A stretch of 64,000 nucleotides of DNA from Zeugodacus cucurbitae (lineage: Eukaryota > Arthropoda > Insecta > Diptera > Tephritidae), in contig NC_071667.1 of assembly GCF_028554725.1 (NCBI RefSeq), positions 68,115,501 through 68,179,500 on the forward strand, read 5' to 3'. The position numbers were made by a program, and so were the translations under genes. Every line of letters begins with the position of its first letter. The first letter of the stretch is position 1. The notes under the pieces are model-generated. The model was not told the origin of the DNA and did no database searches. It saw nothing but the letters and a program-made list of their open reading frames with translations. This document shows, in pieces, positions 39,129 through 52,200 of the stretch.

Positions 39129-40424
39129 TTAGTAGAAACGTTTCCTTGAATTTTTCTCTTTGAAATAGGAGATTGCAAAAATGGCACCGGCGATTGTGAC
39201 CAACATGCCGAATAAGAGTATGAAGAAAATCTTTGCATTCGACATACCCGGTTTGGGATCTTCTTTGTGTTCGCGTGGCGGTTCATATGTTTTCGCGCGC
39301 GGTACAATACTGGAACGCGATGCAATTTCTTCCGGCTATGGAAAATATATATGCACAACATAAACAATAATTTGACACTATTTCATGTATGTAATTCGGC
39401 GTTACCTACCGAAACATTTATATCCAGATCGTAAAATTTGACGCCAAGTATATCGTGGCTGTCTGAGAGATCGCCAGTTGTCGCCGATAGACCAAGGAAA
39501 TAGCCGGTTGGTAATTCAACATCGTTCACCACAAAACAATTCTTCCACTCGCCTTTATTCTCTATATCCGTAGAAATGGAGAGTATATCATTTTCATAAC
39601 GTATGCTGACGTGTGTGTCATAGTCCACATTGCGGAAACGCACTTCACAACCCGCCAGTTGAGTGTGTGTGCCATCGCGATCATGATCATAGGTCCAGGT
39701 GCCATTGTTAATCATAGCACTGAGGTAGGGATGTTGATGCTAATGAAATGCATATGATTTATTCCTTTACAATATATGTGATATATTATAGAATTTCAGC
39801 TTACATTATGTGGACCATTGTGATTGCTGTACGTATCTAAAATCACCGCTAAGCCTGAGAAATAATCTTTGCTACCAAAAACAGGCCCTGCTTGCATACG
39901 TTCTTTGGTGTACCAAATGGCAAAACCATCTCCAAACAGTTCAGTGCCTTTACCGTGTACTTTGAATGTTACATGCAACTCCCAATTACGTGTCATTACG
40001 GGCTGTTGGTATGCAAAAGCAATTAAAAGATCTTCACGCTGATTTTGTATGTAAAGCTTACCGAGTAATTCCAAAGTGCACCGCTTTTAGACTGTAAATC
40101 CGGCGTCAGTCTTATGTAGTTACTAGTCACCATAGTGTGACCTAAGAAATCCCAATATGGCAAATTTATGCCAATACCTATAAAAGAAGAAACAGTTTAT
40201 CAAGTTCATTTGACCTGCGACTCCTTGCTGCTTCTTTGTTCCGTTTGTGTCGTCTTAATTAATCAGCAATCAGTTAAACGAAACTTACCTTGAAATGGAC
40301 GTATCAATGAATGCTCACGCTTCATGTACTCACTGCTACTCACAGAACATTCACCATTTTTTAAAATAAATAATAGAATTATTGGCAATAACTTCACCAA
40401 ACTCTCCCAGAACACATTCGACAT
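39129..40424 (-). CDS. LMAN2: VIP36/LMAN2-like L-type cargo lectin
   Basis: Five coding exons on the minus strand, 40424-40289, 40177-40062, 40002-39805, 39739-39410 and 39335-39129, join in phase to 328 aa. This is near the family length (about 330-356). Residues 1-27 look like a signal peptide (LVKLLPIILLFIL core). The luminal L-type lectin domain runs from about 38 to 258 and shows GDGFAIWYT (108-116), DTYSNHN (140-146) and GDLSDSHDI (239-247), motifs of the sugar- and calcium-binding site. A transmembrane helix lies at about 295-318, and the tail SRKRFY ends in the aromatic ER-exit signal typical of VIP36. Such lectins cycle in the early secretory pathway and bind high-mannose glycoproteins. 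The gene converges on Apc and diverges from TBC1D7. Intron 40003-40061 is only 59 bp. Confidence 0.95.
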
Positions 40425-41167
40425 TTTCCGCAATTTTATATGGAATACTCAAAAAAAAAATTCGCGTTAATTCGACAAATGTCAAACGATCATTTGCGTT
40501 TATCTTGAGAATGTTCGGGGAAAGCGCCGGGCAATAGCTTTGTTTGATTTTTCCTTTCGCTTTTTACAAGGTTGCATTCGAGCGACCGTACTTTCTTTTC
40601 TTCGGAGTACTCAGAGCAAATCTTCCGAAAAAAACGTTTAGTGTTTAATTGAATAATCTAAAATGTGATACAAGCGGTTTAAAGAGACCAGCTGGCTTTA
40701 TTATTGTAAAAATCATGAACTCGATCTCATTTTACTTTTCAGTGCCTTTATTTATATATGAGTATTGTTGTTTTTACTTTGTATAAATATATATTTAAAG
40801 CTTAGAAATAGTAAATAAAACTAATAACAATACAATTTTATTTAATAATAAGAAATTTTAAAAAAGATTGATCTACGAAAAAAACAATAAAATTTCACGA
40901 ACATGGTTTATAGTTTTCAGAGTCACCCAGTTATAAATGTATCGATGAGCAATTCTATCGATAAATTCATATAATTTCTGTTAGCAAATCGATATATGTT
41001 TGGAACCACTATTGTTTACTGTTAACACTGCTAATAAATTGATCCAACACAATTCAATACTGAGATTATTTATTAAAAGATATGTTAAACAATATAAAAA
41101 GCTGAATAATTAGAAATACAGTATAGCGCACGAAAACCACTGGCAGAACAGTAGAGCGGTGGTTAAA
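40425..41167. promoter_or_regulatory. Shared upstream region, lectin / TBC1D7
   Basis: This 743-bp interval separates two divergently transcribed genes and must hold both promoters unless unseen leader exons lie elsewhere. It contains a DRE octamer (listed separately) and a second ATCGATA core near 40987. No TATA box is obvious at either end. Bidirectional activity is inferred from the layout only. Confidence 0.45.
40956..40963. promoter_or_regulatory. DRE-like octamer TATCGATA
   Basis: This is a perfect palindromic match to the dipteran DNA-replication-related element bound by DREF, common in housekeeping promoters. Related TATCGAT and ATCGATA cores flank it at about 40939 and 40987. It is 205 bases upstream of the TBC1D7 ATG. 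Its function here is inferred. Confidence 0.45.
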
Positions 41168-42160
41168 ATGGATGAGCGAAATTTCCGTTCGAGTTACTAT
41201 GAAAAAGTAGGATGTTATTCAGTTGAAGAAAAAAAGTCGCTAAATAAACTGCTGCAAGACAATATACGCAATCACTCGAAATTGAAGCAGTTTTGTTTAA
41301 GTTATACTGTACCCACGGCGCAACGAGGCCTATTGTGGAGCATAATACTTGGTGTATTGCCACTACACAAAAACTCCATGGATTATATATTACTACAACG
41401 CACTGCCGTTTATGAGGACTTGCATCGCGCAGTCACTAAAATGCAATATATCGATCACACCTCACCGAAAAGTAAAGTGTTGCAATCAATGTGGCTTTTG
41501 GAGAATGGTCGACTGTTGCATCCGTTAACCGGTCCACCGGACGATGATAATAATTTTATGGAAATTGTTAAAGTACTGCTACAAATATTCGAGGACGATG
41601 TGGAGACTTATTGGATTGCCAAAGAGTTTTTTGCATGCACAAAAGGAATAGAGCAAGAATGCACAAAACTGATGGAACTCACACAGACGTTGCTAAAACG
41701 TGAAGACATTGAATTGAATAAGTTAGTTTTGGTGTAAAGCTTTTTTTGGCATTAAAAAAATACTAATCCATATATAATCATTTGCAGCCACTTAGAGAAG
41801 TTAGGTGTTTTCAATACAGGGGAAATATTAGATAAATGGTACGTGACCTGCTTCGCTGGAGTCATTACGGATACAGCACTAGTTAAAGTATGGGACAAAA
41901 TATGTGGCGGGTCAAGGAAAATCGTGGTTTTTGTCTTCTTAGATTTGGTTAAAACGCTGAGAAATCATGTCTTGGGTTGCAATTCAATGCTTGACTTAAA
42001 AACTCTAATCGAACAGGTATGAAAACTAACAGATATTTTAAATAAATACAAGACTCAAGCTGATTAATTTTAGGTAAAAGATCAAGATGCCACTATAGTT
42101 AACAAAGCCATTAAAACTTGGCAAAGTAATAAGAACCACAACGAGATCACTGTACACTGA
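41168..42160 (+). CDS. TBC1D7: TBC1D7 homologue (TSC complex subunit)
   Basis: Three exons, 41168-41721, 41788-42016 and 42074-42160, join in phase to 289 aa, matching the usual ~293 aa. The TBC fold is recognisable from TAQRGLLWSIILGVLP (about 50-65), an IxxDxxR-like VYEDLHR at 81-87, YWIAKEFF and CFAGVITDTALVKVWDKICGGSRKI. The last block resembles the closing segment of TBC1D7 proteins. In animals this protein is the third subunit of the TSC1-TSC2 complex that restrains Rheb and TORC1; that role is family knowledge. I chose ATG 41168, preceded by AAA. It faces mRpS24 tail to tail, with 72 bases between stop codons. Confidence 0.92.
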
Positions 42161-42232
42161 TAAACAAAATTCGTTCGGACTGCGCTTTATTTGACTTTTC
42201 TCGTAATCCCTTTTTCAACGCGTACATAACAC

Positions 42233-42875
42233 TTAAATATACTTGAAAATAACATCCTTTTTATCCGCAACTGTTTGCAACTCCAAAGTCACCGGACACT
42301 GCAACCAATACGACAAGAGCTCTTCAGTGTAACCAATAAGGAAGTACATCTTTCTCGGACTAATTGCTTGGCGGACAATGGCAGCTATTCTTATCATATT
42401 GTGCTGCCGTTTGATAATCACTTCGGATACAATAAGCGCATGCCAGGTTCCAGTCATGAACTTGCGCATAAACAAATCTTCAATAGCCGTCTGGGAGGCG
42501 CGCAGTCCATCCAACATAGATGCTGTATGGAGCAATAAATACAAATGAATTATATAGAATATAGTATTTGTAATAAATAATTTTTATACGTACATGTGTT
42601 CCATGAGTTCCAAGCTTTGCGATGTGCAATATAGTGGGGCGGGTTGGCCATTTCGTATGTAAGTGCACGATTACGTTTTGTCGTAACACGATAGCGACCG
42701 GCTTGCACGCGACTGCATACTGGACTGGTGTGGAATGCAGCAGACGTTGCGGCGATGGCTTGAGAACACAAATTCGTGTTTTCCAATAACTGCTGTGCAC
42801 ACTGCAATCACAAAAGGTGTTTAATATAATTTATTTAATTGAGAAAACTACAATTACCTTCTTTAACAGACTCAT
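42233..42875 (-). CDS. mRpS24: Mitochondrial ribosomal protein S24 (uS3m)
   Basis: Three exons, 42875-42858, 42801-42594 and 42522-42233, join in phase to 171 aa (human MRPS24 is 167). The first exon encodes only MSLLKK. The N-terminus is a basic, Ala/Ser-rich probable mitochondrial targeting sequence ending near AAFHTSPVCSR. The diagnostic core is ALTYEMANPPHYIAHRKAWN, then IEDLFMRKFMTGTWH, IRIAAIVRQAISPRKMYFLI, GYTEELLSYWLQCPV and a DVIFKYI terminus. It is a component of the mitochondrial small ribosomal subunit. It diverges from the RUFY gene (352 bp apart) and converges on TBC1D7. Confidence 0.96.
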
Positions 42876-43227
42876 TTCTCCCCAAATGGATTTACGAAAA
42901 AACGAACACGGTAAACGATCAGCTGTTTATTGTGTCGTAACAAGAAATGTCAAAATGACAGCAAAAAACTAAAGAAAAAATACAAATATTTATCAGAAAG
43001 TGCAAAAGGAAAACATCGAAAAGTCAACTTAAATGTCAAGCACAGCAAAACAAAAATAAATGTTTGGGACTCGCCAAATTTGTTTTCATCCAATCTTCCT
43101 GTCTGGATATTAATTTTAATTTAATGTACTTTTTCTAACATTCATTAAAAATCTGTGTGCTTTATTGTTTCTATTTGTGGCGTGTTAAAGGTGTTGTGCT
43201 GTGTGAGAATATAAGTGCTGTGCTAAA
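42876..43227. promoter_or_regulatory. Divergent promoter region mRpS24 / RUFY
   Basis: The 352-bp gap between the two start codons must contain the mRpS24 promoter and the upstream RUFY promoter. An E-box-like CAGCTGTT lies near 42919, close to the mRpS24 start. No TATA box is clear. Confidence 0.4.
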
Positions 43228-46200
43228 ATGAGTAGTTCGCGTAATCTCTTGTTGCGTAGTTCCGAGAGTGAAGAAATCGTCAGTAATGCGTCTAGTAACC
43301 TTTTATCTGGTTCCCCATCTTTATCCTCCCTAAATAGATTACGAGACACTTTCCGACGTTCAGAAAGTATTTCGTCGCAAATAAGTGCACTAGTTTCGAA
43401 TGCAGCTGGTGTGGTGACGGGTTCAAATAATGCACAAACGGGCATACCATCGGAAGTTTCATCAGCTTCTTCCCAAACATGTACGCCCAAAAAACGAAAA
43501 CCTGGTAAGTTCACAGTTTATTTATATTAATAATATAACTACATTTACCAAAATGCTGACTGCAAGCTGTATCATATCTGTATGTACATACATATGTACA
43601 AAATCTTTTTGTTTTCATGCAAACGAGTATGCGTCTATGTTGCAAGATAGTATCAAATCACTGTGATCCAACAGGTGATTTAAAAAATCAAGGTCGTGGC
43701 GACCGTCGCGAATTTTTTACAACACAATGAAAATAAGATAAGATATATTTTATGACTCAAATATTTTTATATGCGATTAAATTAGTTATTTTAAACTCAT
43801 ATGGATATTGGGAGCTAATCAGACAACAAAGAAGATATTTTGTATACCTGCATCCTATGTACATGTACATATGTGCTTATGTGAATGTCAACGGATATTT
43901 ATGTGGATGAATATTGGCTGTATTCAATTACAAGTAGCTGAGTGTCATTACATATTCATATTCCAGCAGTCATTTGTATATGCTACCAGGACTCATTATC
44001 TATCCCTAACTATTTTATCAATTTATTTCATATAAATAATCGTATTGGGCAGTGGAAGAAAGCTGGACATTGGAAGCTATTACAATAGTTATGTTTCAAA
44101 ATAAATATAATCAAACCTTTTCGAAAATATATTTTAATCTGTAACGATTTTAAAGTAATGAGATCTGATTCATTTTAAGGGGTTACATGGGTTTTACGGG
44201 TAAAGAAAGGGTTTTTTTTAAATAGTTGTAATTGAAAAAAAATCCTTCGTTCTAACACGAGTAAATTGTATTGTACCTCCGAAACTATTATTCGGATCGA
44301 CTTGAAAATTTAGGATAATATTCTTGAGATGTTGTAGAAATGAATAAGCCTTTGATTTTTTAAACCACGAAATCCATGTAACCCCTTAAATGAATTGTTG
44401 TTTGAAAGTAACTATAACTATTTATGCTCATACAACAATTCTTTAAATACCGATTTTACTAGATTTGTGTCCTAATAAACACAAAGGATTTGAATTTATT
44501 TTCAGTCAAAGAGTTATAATCTTAATAGATTTCCCTAGAGGTACGTTTATTCCGTTACAGCAACAATGATATCATCTGATGACCTTCAGAACTTTCCAAT
44601 AAGGTTTATATCACTATATACAGAAGCTAGAATAACTGAATTTCCTTGAAAGAATTCACTGTTTAATTCTTATCGAATAAAGTTGGGTCAATTTCAGTAA
44701 CGTAGAACCGGATGCCGTATAAATTGAGACTTAAGAGGCTCTATCTTTCCGTGTTACTCCTATTCAACTATATGTGCATATATCTTATTATTTATATCTT
44801 ATATTAAAACTTTATATTTGGGATCAAGTTTCTTAAAAAAACGTGCTGAACTTCTAAGATGCATCAGTTAAAATTAAATCACCAAATTGAAGAAAATTTT
44901 TAAATTTTGAATAAAGGGTGTTCATTTGGGAAGCAAAACAAATATGCTTTTTGACCATCGAAGTGACAGCGGTGACAGTGGAAAATCAATAATAAATAGC
45001 AACTTGAAAATAAATAAAAAATTGCGAGCGAGCTAACTCACCACCGGATGTGAGCGAACGGTGCAAACAAATTGACGACTTCAAACAGAGAGCCGTAAAG
45101 GACACAGTAATATACCCTCAAATTGTGAGAATTGAAAGCTTGAAGCAGACAGTCATCAACGAAGTAGCCAGTCAGTCGCAATATAAATACATATTTACAT
45201 ACTCACTCGCATACTCTTCGGTGCAGTATTTGTGAAAACACTGTGGAAATTTGCGTGAAGAATTATTCGTGTTTATTTAAATATTATAAATATAAAAGTG
45301 CTAATTACACATAAATAAACAAACGAAAGCACATCAAAACTAGCAGTGAAACTCGAAAAGCAGAAGTTTAATCTACAGCAATTGTGTCTTGCAACGAGCG
45401 TGATTGTGGGTGGGGAAGTGCGCTTCGATTTTTCACCAGAGCATATAATATTCGATTAACGCGAGCTATAATTACTTTTCGCAGCAAATATTGTGTGTCT
45501 CCAAATAAATAATCGACAAAGAAAGTAAACGTTGTGTTTGTAATCACTTTGGAGTCTGGGTTAATTGTGTGCGGTCCCAGTTGTATCTTTTTTCGAACAA
45601 TTTGATTTGGCTTATGCGCACCCAATACCCGTAACATGCGCTCCCTGGCTGACGAGACCAGGAAATTGACGTTGAACAACAACAATAACAACAATACGGT
45701 TGACCAACAAAGTACACAAACGACTACAGTAGCGGTGGTTGTCAAGCAGTCTAATAACTCGAATAAAGCATACAAGATGCAACAGCAAGTCAACGTTATG
45801 ACCAGCGCCACAACGGTTGCTCACCAAAAGCAACATGCACATCAACAACAGCATCAGCAGCAACAACAAAAGCACCACAAGCAACAGCAGAACAATAACT
45901 CGACAACAATTAGCTTGCCAAAGGCTACACATGCGAACACCAGTGAAGAGATTGCCGGCGGTGTGCAGGACACCATCTATTTGTGCAACTTTCGCGTCTC
46001 CGTTGATGGCGATTGGCTGTGCCTGAAGGAGCTACAGGATCTTGACATTGGTCAGCAGCATAGCGGCGGCGGTGGTGGCAACAGTAACAGCGTCTATGGC
46101 GTACAACGCGGCACACAGCTGGGCCAAAAAAACAAACGCTATTCGGGAATGTCGAACGGTTTGGATGATAATGGTATATTGACTGTCCGTAACTTGCTGG

Positions 46201-49200
46201 GTCGTCGTTTTAACGATGCACCCGAACATGTGCACAAGACGAACGGTTCGTCGTCGTCGTCGTTGTCGCACTTGCTTACCGCACGACATGCACATGCAGA
46301 TAATGGCTTGATTGGTGTGTTTGGTGTTGGTGGTACTGGTGAATGGTCCAATCACCGTAGGTTGCTTTTTTTCAACTAATTTCCATTGCAATATTTTCAC
46401 ATACTACACTCAAACACACACGCATACACTTGCATATGTAAATAGTAGATTCATATGTTTATTTTCGTTTCTAGTTTTACTTGAAACACATTGCATTTTC
46501 TTTGGCTTTTTGTTTTTAAATATTTTTTTCGACGCATTTTTGTTTCTATTTTTTTTTTGTGGCAATTTGTCTAAATTTAAAGCGACTACTTTGTGTGTCT
46601 CGTACAAATGCTTGGTGCTTGTAAAGTAAACAATACGTAATAGCTACCCTGCAGGAAATATTTTATTTCACTTTAGTCGGTAGTATAAATTGGTTGTGGA
46701 AACATCATGGGTTTGCACTAAAGATTATAGAAAGCACATTTGCCTGTGTTATGTGTCGTGTCTCCATAAGCGATACAATATTTTGGACATATTTTCCGAC
46801 GGTTTCTTTAGTTCCCAATATAATAATATGAATTTCAATTCGACTTTTTTGGTTGTTTCTAATTCGTTTTTCTCATTAAAATCATATGAACTACGCATTC
46901 CCTACAGGGTTGTTGGCTACCATGGATAATATGTATGTCCATTGTTTGACACCTGATTGCACTTATTTCACTTGCATGAAGGTGATGTCATCCAGCGTTT
47001 TACCGTTAAAGTATCCTTATCAAAAGTATCACTTATAGGTACTATAACTGTGCATGTTGTTTACTTAGAAGTGTATGTGATAAATCTCTTAAGAACAATG
47101 TATTAGACTCATAGTGCCCACTTACTACATACACATTGTGCTACTAAAAAGCCTTAAATATTTTCGAACTTGGATGAAAATCGTTTAGTTTCGTATTTAC
47201 AGCAAGGCTTGAGCTTTATTTGGATCGATGAAAGGTGATCAATGAAATCTTTGAGTAGACAGAATGGTTAAGAGCTTCTTATTGAGTAATGATTCATTTA
47301 ATGAAACATTTTCCATTTCAAAATTATATTGTAAGCTCTGATACGCCAGCCAAAGGTCGAGCTTCATGATTGTGTATTTTTAAAACTTAAACAACGAACT
47401 TTTGAAAACACTTTTGAAGACTTGTTCTTCAACAATTTGAACATCAAGTGATCTCTCCTCAATATCAGACGCCATTTTTATAAGAAATAAGTAAGAGTTG
47501 TTATTTATTTAGCAAAAAAGTTTGCGTATAAATAATGCAAAAATATACATAAATAAAGTGAAGAAACACTTGCGATAAGTAGGTAATTAAAGAAATAAAT
47601 ACGCTATAATATGGACACTAGTTTATCCAGTAGTGAATTTAAGAGATTTTTATGTGTCGTACATGGTTTCCCAACTGCGTGAACCTTTCGAATGATCTCT
47701 GGATGCTGCGCGTTCCGGCTGCGGCACTAAGGCCATTTCTTCATCTTCTTCTTCCCCTTCTTCCTCTTCTCCCTCTTCTTCTTCATTCTGTAATGGAAAT
47801 ATTTAATATTGATTTATTTAACAGTGATACCTTCCTATACACTACTCTTCTTATTGTCTGTCTGTAGGGTACGTTGTATGCCCAAGCGCTTGGTGCTATC
47901 CGAACTGGATGAGCACTTTAGCTCTGTACCGCCGGAAAGACGAGATTTTGTCGGTGTTGATTTCGATTTTGCCGGTGCTGCTTTAGATTTCGCTGGTGCC
48001 GGCTTGGTTTTCGTTGGTGAGGGTGATGCTGATTTTTTCCGCTTCTTCTCATCTATAGTGACCACTTTCTGTTTGCCTTTTTTCGCTTTCTGTCGCACTT
48101 TACTTTCGGGCTCGGACGAGGAATAGTAATCGAGTGATGTTGTTTCGATAATGGGTGCGCTTTCCGATTCCTTGGTGGCACGCTTAGAGCATGGAATGCA
48201 TTTTGCAGCCGGTTGACAAGCCAGCGACGATGTGGAAGTGGACGCGCGTCGGTCTGGAAAGTTGAAATTGATTAGTTAGAGCTGTTTTATTTCACTTTTT
48301 ACATTTTTTCTTTGATCTACGTGGTTGTGTTGCAATGACCGATTTCGTTTCGGGCTTAATAACGATCTCTTCATCGGCTGGTTTCTTTCTGCATAGGAAA
48401 AAGTTACACCACGCAGGGCATTTACGCTTTTTTTTCGGTGGCTTTGGTTTTGGTTCGGTCTTGCGCCTACGCTTACGATATCTCAATAGCATAGCGACCA
48501 GCAGTATGATCAGTAATATGAGCAGTATAAGTCCTATAATGCAACAAAGATACTTGAGATAGTGTTTTTGTTCTTCCGATGTCAACTTGATTAGGGACCC
48601 GCCGCCACCATGCTTTCCACCCTTTGATTTACACTTTGTCTTCTTGGCTTTATGTGTTTGATTCTGTTCTGTATGGGCACCATGTTGGCCTTGTTGTGCT
48701 TTATTACTCTGTTGAGCTTTAGATTTATCCTTAGACTTATCGCAAATCTTTCTGCTCTGCAGTTGTCTATTGTCGTTGGCGCTTTTCTCAAACCAACGTT
48801 TACTGTTGATCATTGTTTGTCTGGCTTTCTCTTTTATCTTGTATTCCAATGCCTTTTGTGCGAGTTCCATGTCGGAAAAGCCATCGTCGCTTTTACTATT
48901 ATCGCCCGCACCGACAGTGTCGCCAAAACGCGTACCACTCAGATCGTCTTTGCGTTGATTGAGCGCTTGATCATCGTCCAAGTCCAATGCCTTACGGCCT
49001 TTCCTCAATTTTTCAACAATCCGCAGTACACCACCCAGACCGGGATAGAACTCCTCGTCGGAGAGATGCGGTTTCAAGTTCTCATTAATCCAAGCTATAA
49101 ATTTGCAATTGAAAGCTTCCTGTGGCATTGACTGTGATTGATAGCAACGTGTGACCGTTTCATAGAATCGTAAAATCACGTAAGCGGATTTCAGTGATCG

Positions 49201-52200
49201 GAGATCATAATTGCGACGCTTCCGAAATGGCAACCAAATATTGCTCAAACCATTCTCAATGCAATCGGCCTCCAGTTTTGGCAAAGCCACGAGCATAACA
49301 TTCTCCTCGCCATCGCTGGTCGGCAACATTTCGAGGCGCGCACAGCCGCTCGGTCCGCCACCAGCACCGTTGCCATCGGCACCACATTCCGAGCCCCTTA
49401 TCGAGTCCACACGCACATTATCCATTTCCTCAAGTAAAATTGGCATTCTCCAGCCATTGCCGTTAGTGTTCAGAAAGGACTTGCATTGTTGATACAGCTC
49501 TACCACACTACTGACCACCCTGAGACTAGCCTTGCCGCCATAAAAGGAATACTTAGCCACTGGCAGCATGTATGAGCGCAAGTAACCGCCAAGCATATCG
49601 TAATAAGCACGCTCCACCACCTTTCTCGAAGCGTCGTTCATCCTTTGTATCATCTCATTGCCGTTGTAAAAGTAATTCAGCAGCATATTTAACATATCGT
49701 CGTTGAGCAGACATTTCGGCAGATCTTTCGGCAACAAGTACTATAAAGAAATGATGAATTTTGACTTCGCTCTTCATTTATAAAAGCCGACAAGTGAACA
49801 CACGTTACCTCAAAGTCTCGACGTGCGGCCATCAAATTCAAATCTTCCGGCGAAAAGCAATTCTTACGTGTACTATCGAAAAGATTCGAACCGACAAACT
49901 CATTGATTTCCGTATTAGACATATCTTCCTCTTCAACTCTACGTAAATATTTCAGTCTTCTTGTTGGACCTTCCTCAGGTTCGACCGGAAGGTCGTCTAG
50001 CTGGCACGTGTTGTCCGCTTCGCAGCCATCGTTGTTATTGAGCACATGAAAATTCATGATACCCTGATTGAACTCGCTGTTAAGATCGGCGGCAAGCTTT
50101 AGACCATCCGCGAATTGACTAGGCTGCTCGATGGTACGCAAATCGAAATCGTACACTGGACAGCCGCCTGGACAGAGCAGCATCAGCAGCACTATAGACA
50201 CACATATTTTCATCTTTTCATTTCAAATACTTTTTCAAAACTGATAAATTCTTGCCGATTGACGTCTACAGCAAATCAAAAGCCCCTGTGATCAATTGAA
50301 TCGTCTACAGTTTTATGTGTGTGAATTTCGATTTCGATTTTGTTAAGTTTTTGTTGCTTACGCTTTTCGATATTAAATATTTTTTTGTTGCAAGCGAATT
50401 CCGTTATGTAAGTAGCGTAGGAATGCGCAAAGGTTTATGGAGGCGAGGTGGCGACAGTCCGACGGAAACGAAAAGAACTTTCATAGATGGAAAATGTTCT
50501 GAAAAAGAAACGTTCCCCTTCTTTCATTTATGACGTGAGTCTAATATTTATTTCTGTCAAAGGACCTTCGAAAGTAGTAATGGGACAAAACTGTCGTAAT
50601 CTCCATTTTTATGATAACATTGAAAGCGCTATGTATCTAACATATTGAAGTGAATGTGGTCTTGTCTAAAACGAGAGAATACGAGTTTGGGCCGATTGTA
50701 AGCAATTATCGAGAGTTATTTCTATTTAACACTCCACTGTCATACTCTGAGAGAGACACTCATGTTTTGTAAACAAAAAACTTCCTTCAGTTGCTAAACT
50801 GACGTCACAATACCATCGGCATAAACTCGGTATTCTCTCGAGTCGGAGGTGTGATTGTATTAAATAATTTTGAATGCTGAAACTGATCACGTTGATCACA
50901 TGAATACATAAACCAGACTTTATCGCTAAAAAGCCAATTGAATTTGGCCATAAGTAGGTTTTACAGTGATTAACCGTTACGCATTCGACGGCTTGTACTT
51001 TTAGCACGCGATCCAGCCGAAATCGAGCGCAGTAATCTGGTGAATATCTGTAAACTCGTGGTAAAGGAATTGTTAGAGCAATCGCTACGCTTCGGACGCA
51101 TGTTGGACTCGGATCATCTACCACTGCAGCACTTCTTCATCGTAATAGAACATGTACTAGGTCATGGTTTGCGACCAAAGAAGGTGTGTTTCACTATCAC
51201 TTCACATCTTCTTAGAGAGTGTTCTCTTTATACAACTAACCGCATATTTTAGGGTCTTTTGGGGCCACGCAAAGAATTGTGGGATCTGTTGCAGAGCGTA
51301 GAAAACTATTGTCCCGAAGCGCAGGACATCACCGCAAGTGTACGTGATTTGCCCACCGTGCGCACGCATATTGGACGCGCTCGCGCCTGGTTACGCATAG
51401 CGTTGATGCAGAAGAAATTGGCCGATTATTTGCAGGCGCTTATCGAGCATCGAGACGACTCACTCTACGAATACTACGAACCGCATGCGCTAATGATGAG
51501 CGACGAGGTGTGATTTTCAATAACAGTGATTTAGCTAGTATTTTTCAAACCCTTTCCTTTTTTCTTTATTTTTGTGTCGGACCGCCATAGATTGTGGTGA
51601 TTATGGGCATTTTAGTGGGTCTAAATGTTATCGATTGTAATTTGTGTGTGAAAGAGGAAGATTTGGATTCACAACAGGGTGTTATCGACTTTTCGCTTTA
51701 TCTGCGCTCGAGTTCGCGCAGTACCGAGAACGACGAGGAGATCAATCAGTCATTGGAGGCGAATGGTCAGGGCAACATGATTGCTGTGTTGGACCAAAAG
51801 AACTATATTGAAGAGCTCAATCGGCATTTAAAGTATGTACTGCTCTGGGAAGGTTGTGTAGGCAATTGCGCAACACAGTGACGAACGATTTTCATCAGTA
51901 ATATAGTGAGGAAAAATTTAAGTCTAGGAAGTACTCGATTTTTTTAAATTTTTTCTAAGAAAAAACAATAAATATGAAAACTTTCGTTCGAAAAAAATCA
52001 TAATTTGTCTATGTAAGATCTTCCATACGGCATATAGACTTGACCACTTAAGTATTTCGAAAATAATTGCCGCTGTGTTGCGCAATTGATCCTCTGATCC
52101 TCTTTGGACCCTAAATAAAATTTTAATCACTTCTGTGATTTCTCTTTAGTGCCACAGTCGGTAATCTACAGGCTAAAGTTGAATCCCTTACAACAACAAA

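Noticed and set aside
39181..39363. Plus-strand frame starting MAPAIVTNMP
   Set aside because: Antisense to the last exon of the lectin gene, which encodes the transmembrane helix and KRFY terminus.
47809..48962. Plus-strand open frames across the nested gene
   Set aside because: They are antisense to exons 2 and 3 of the minus-strand gene, which has a signal peptide, a transmembrane helix and consistent splice sites.
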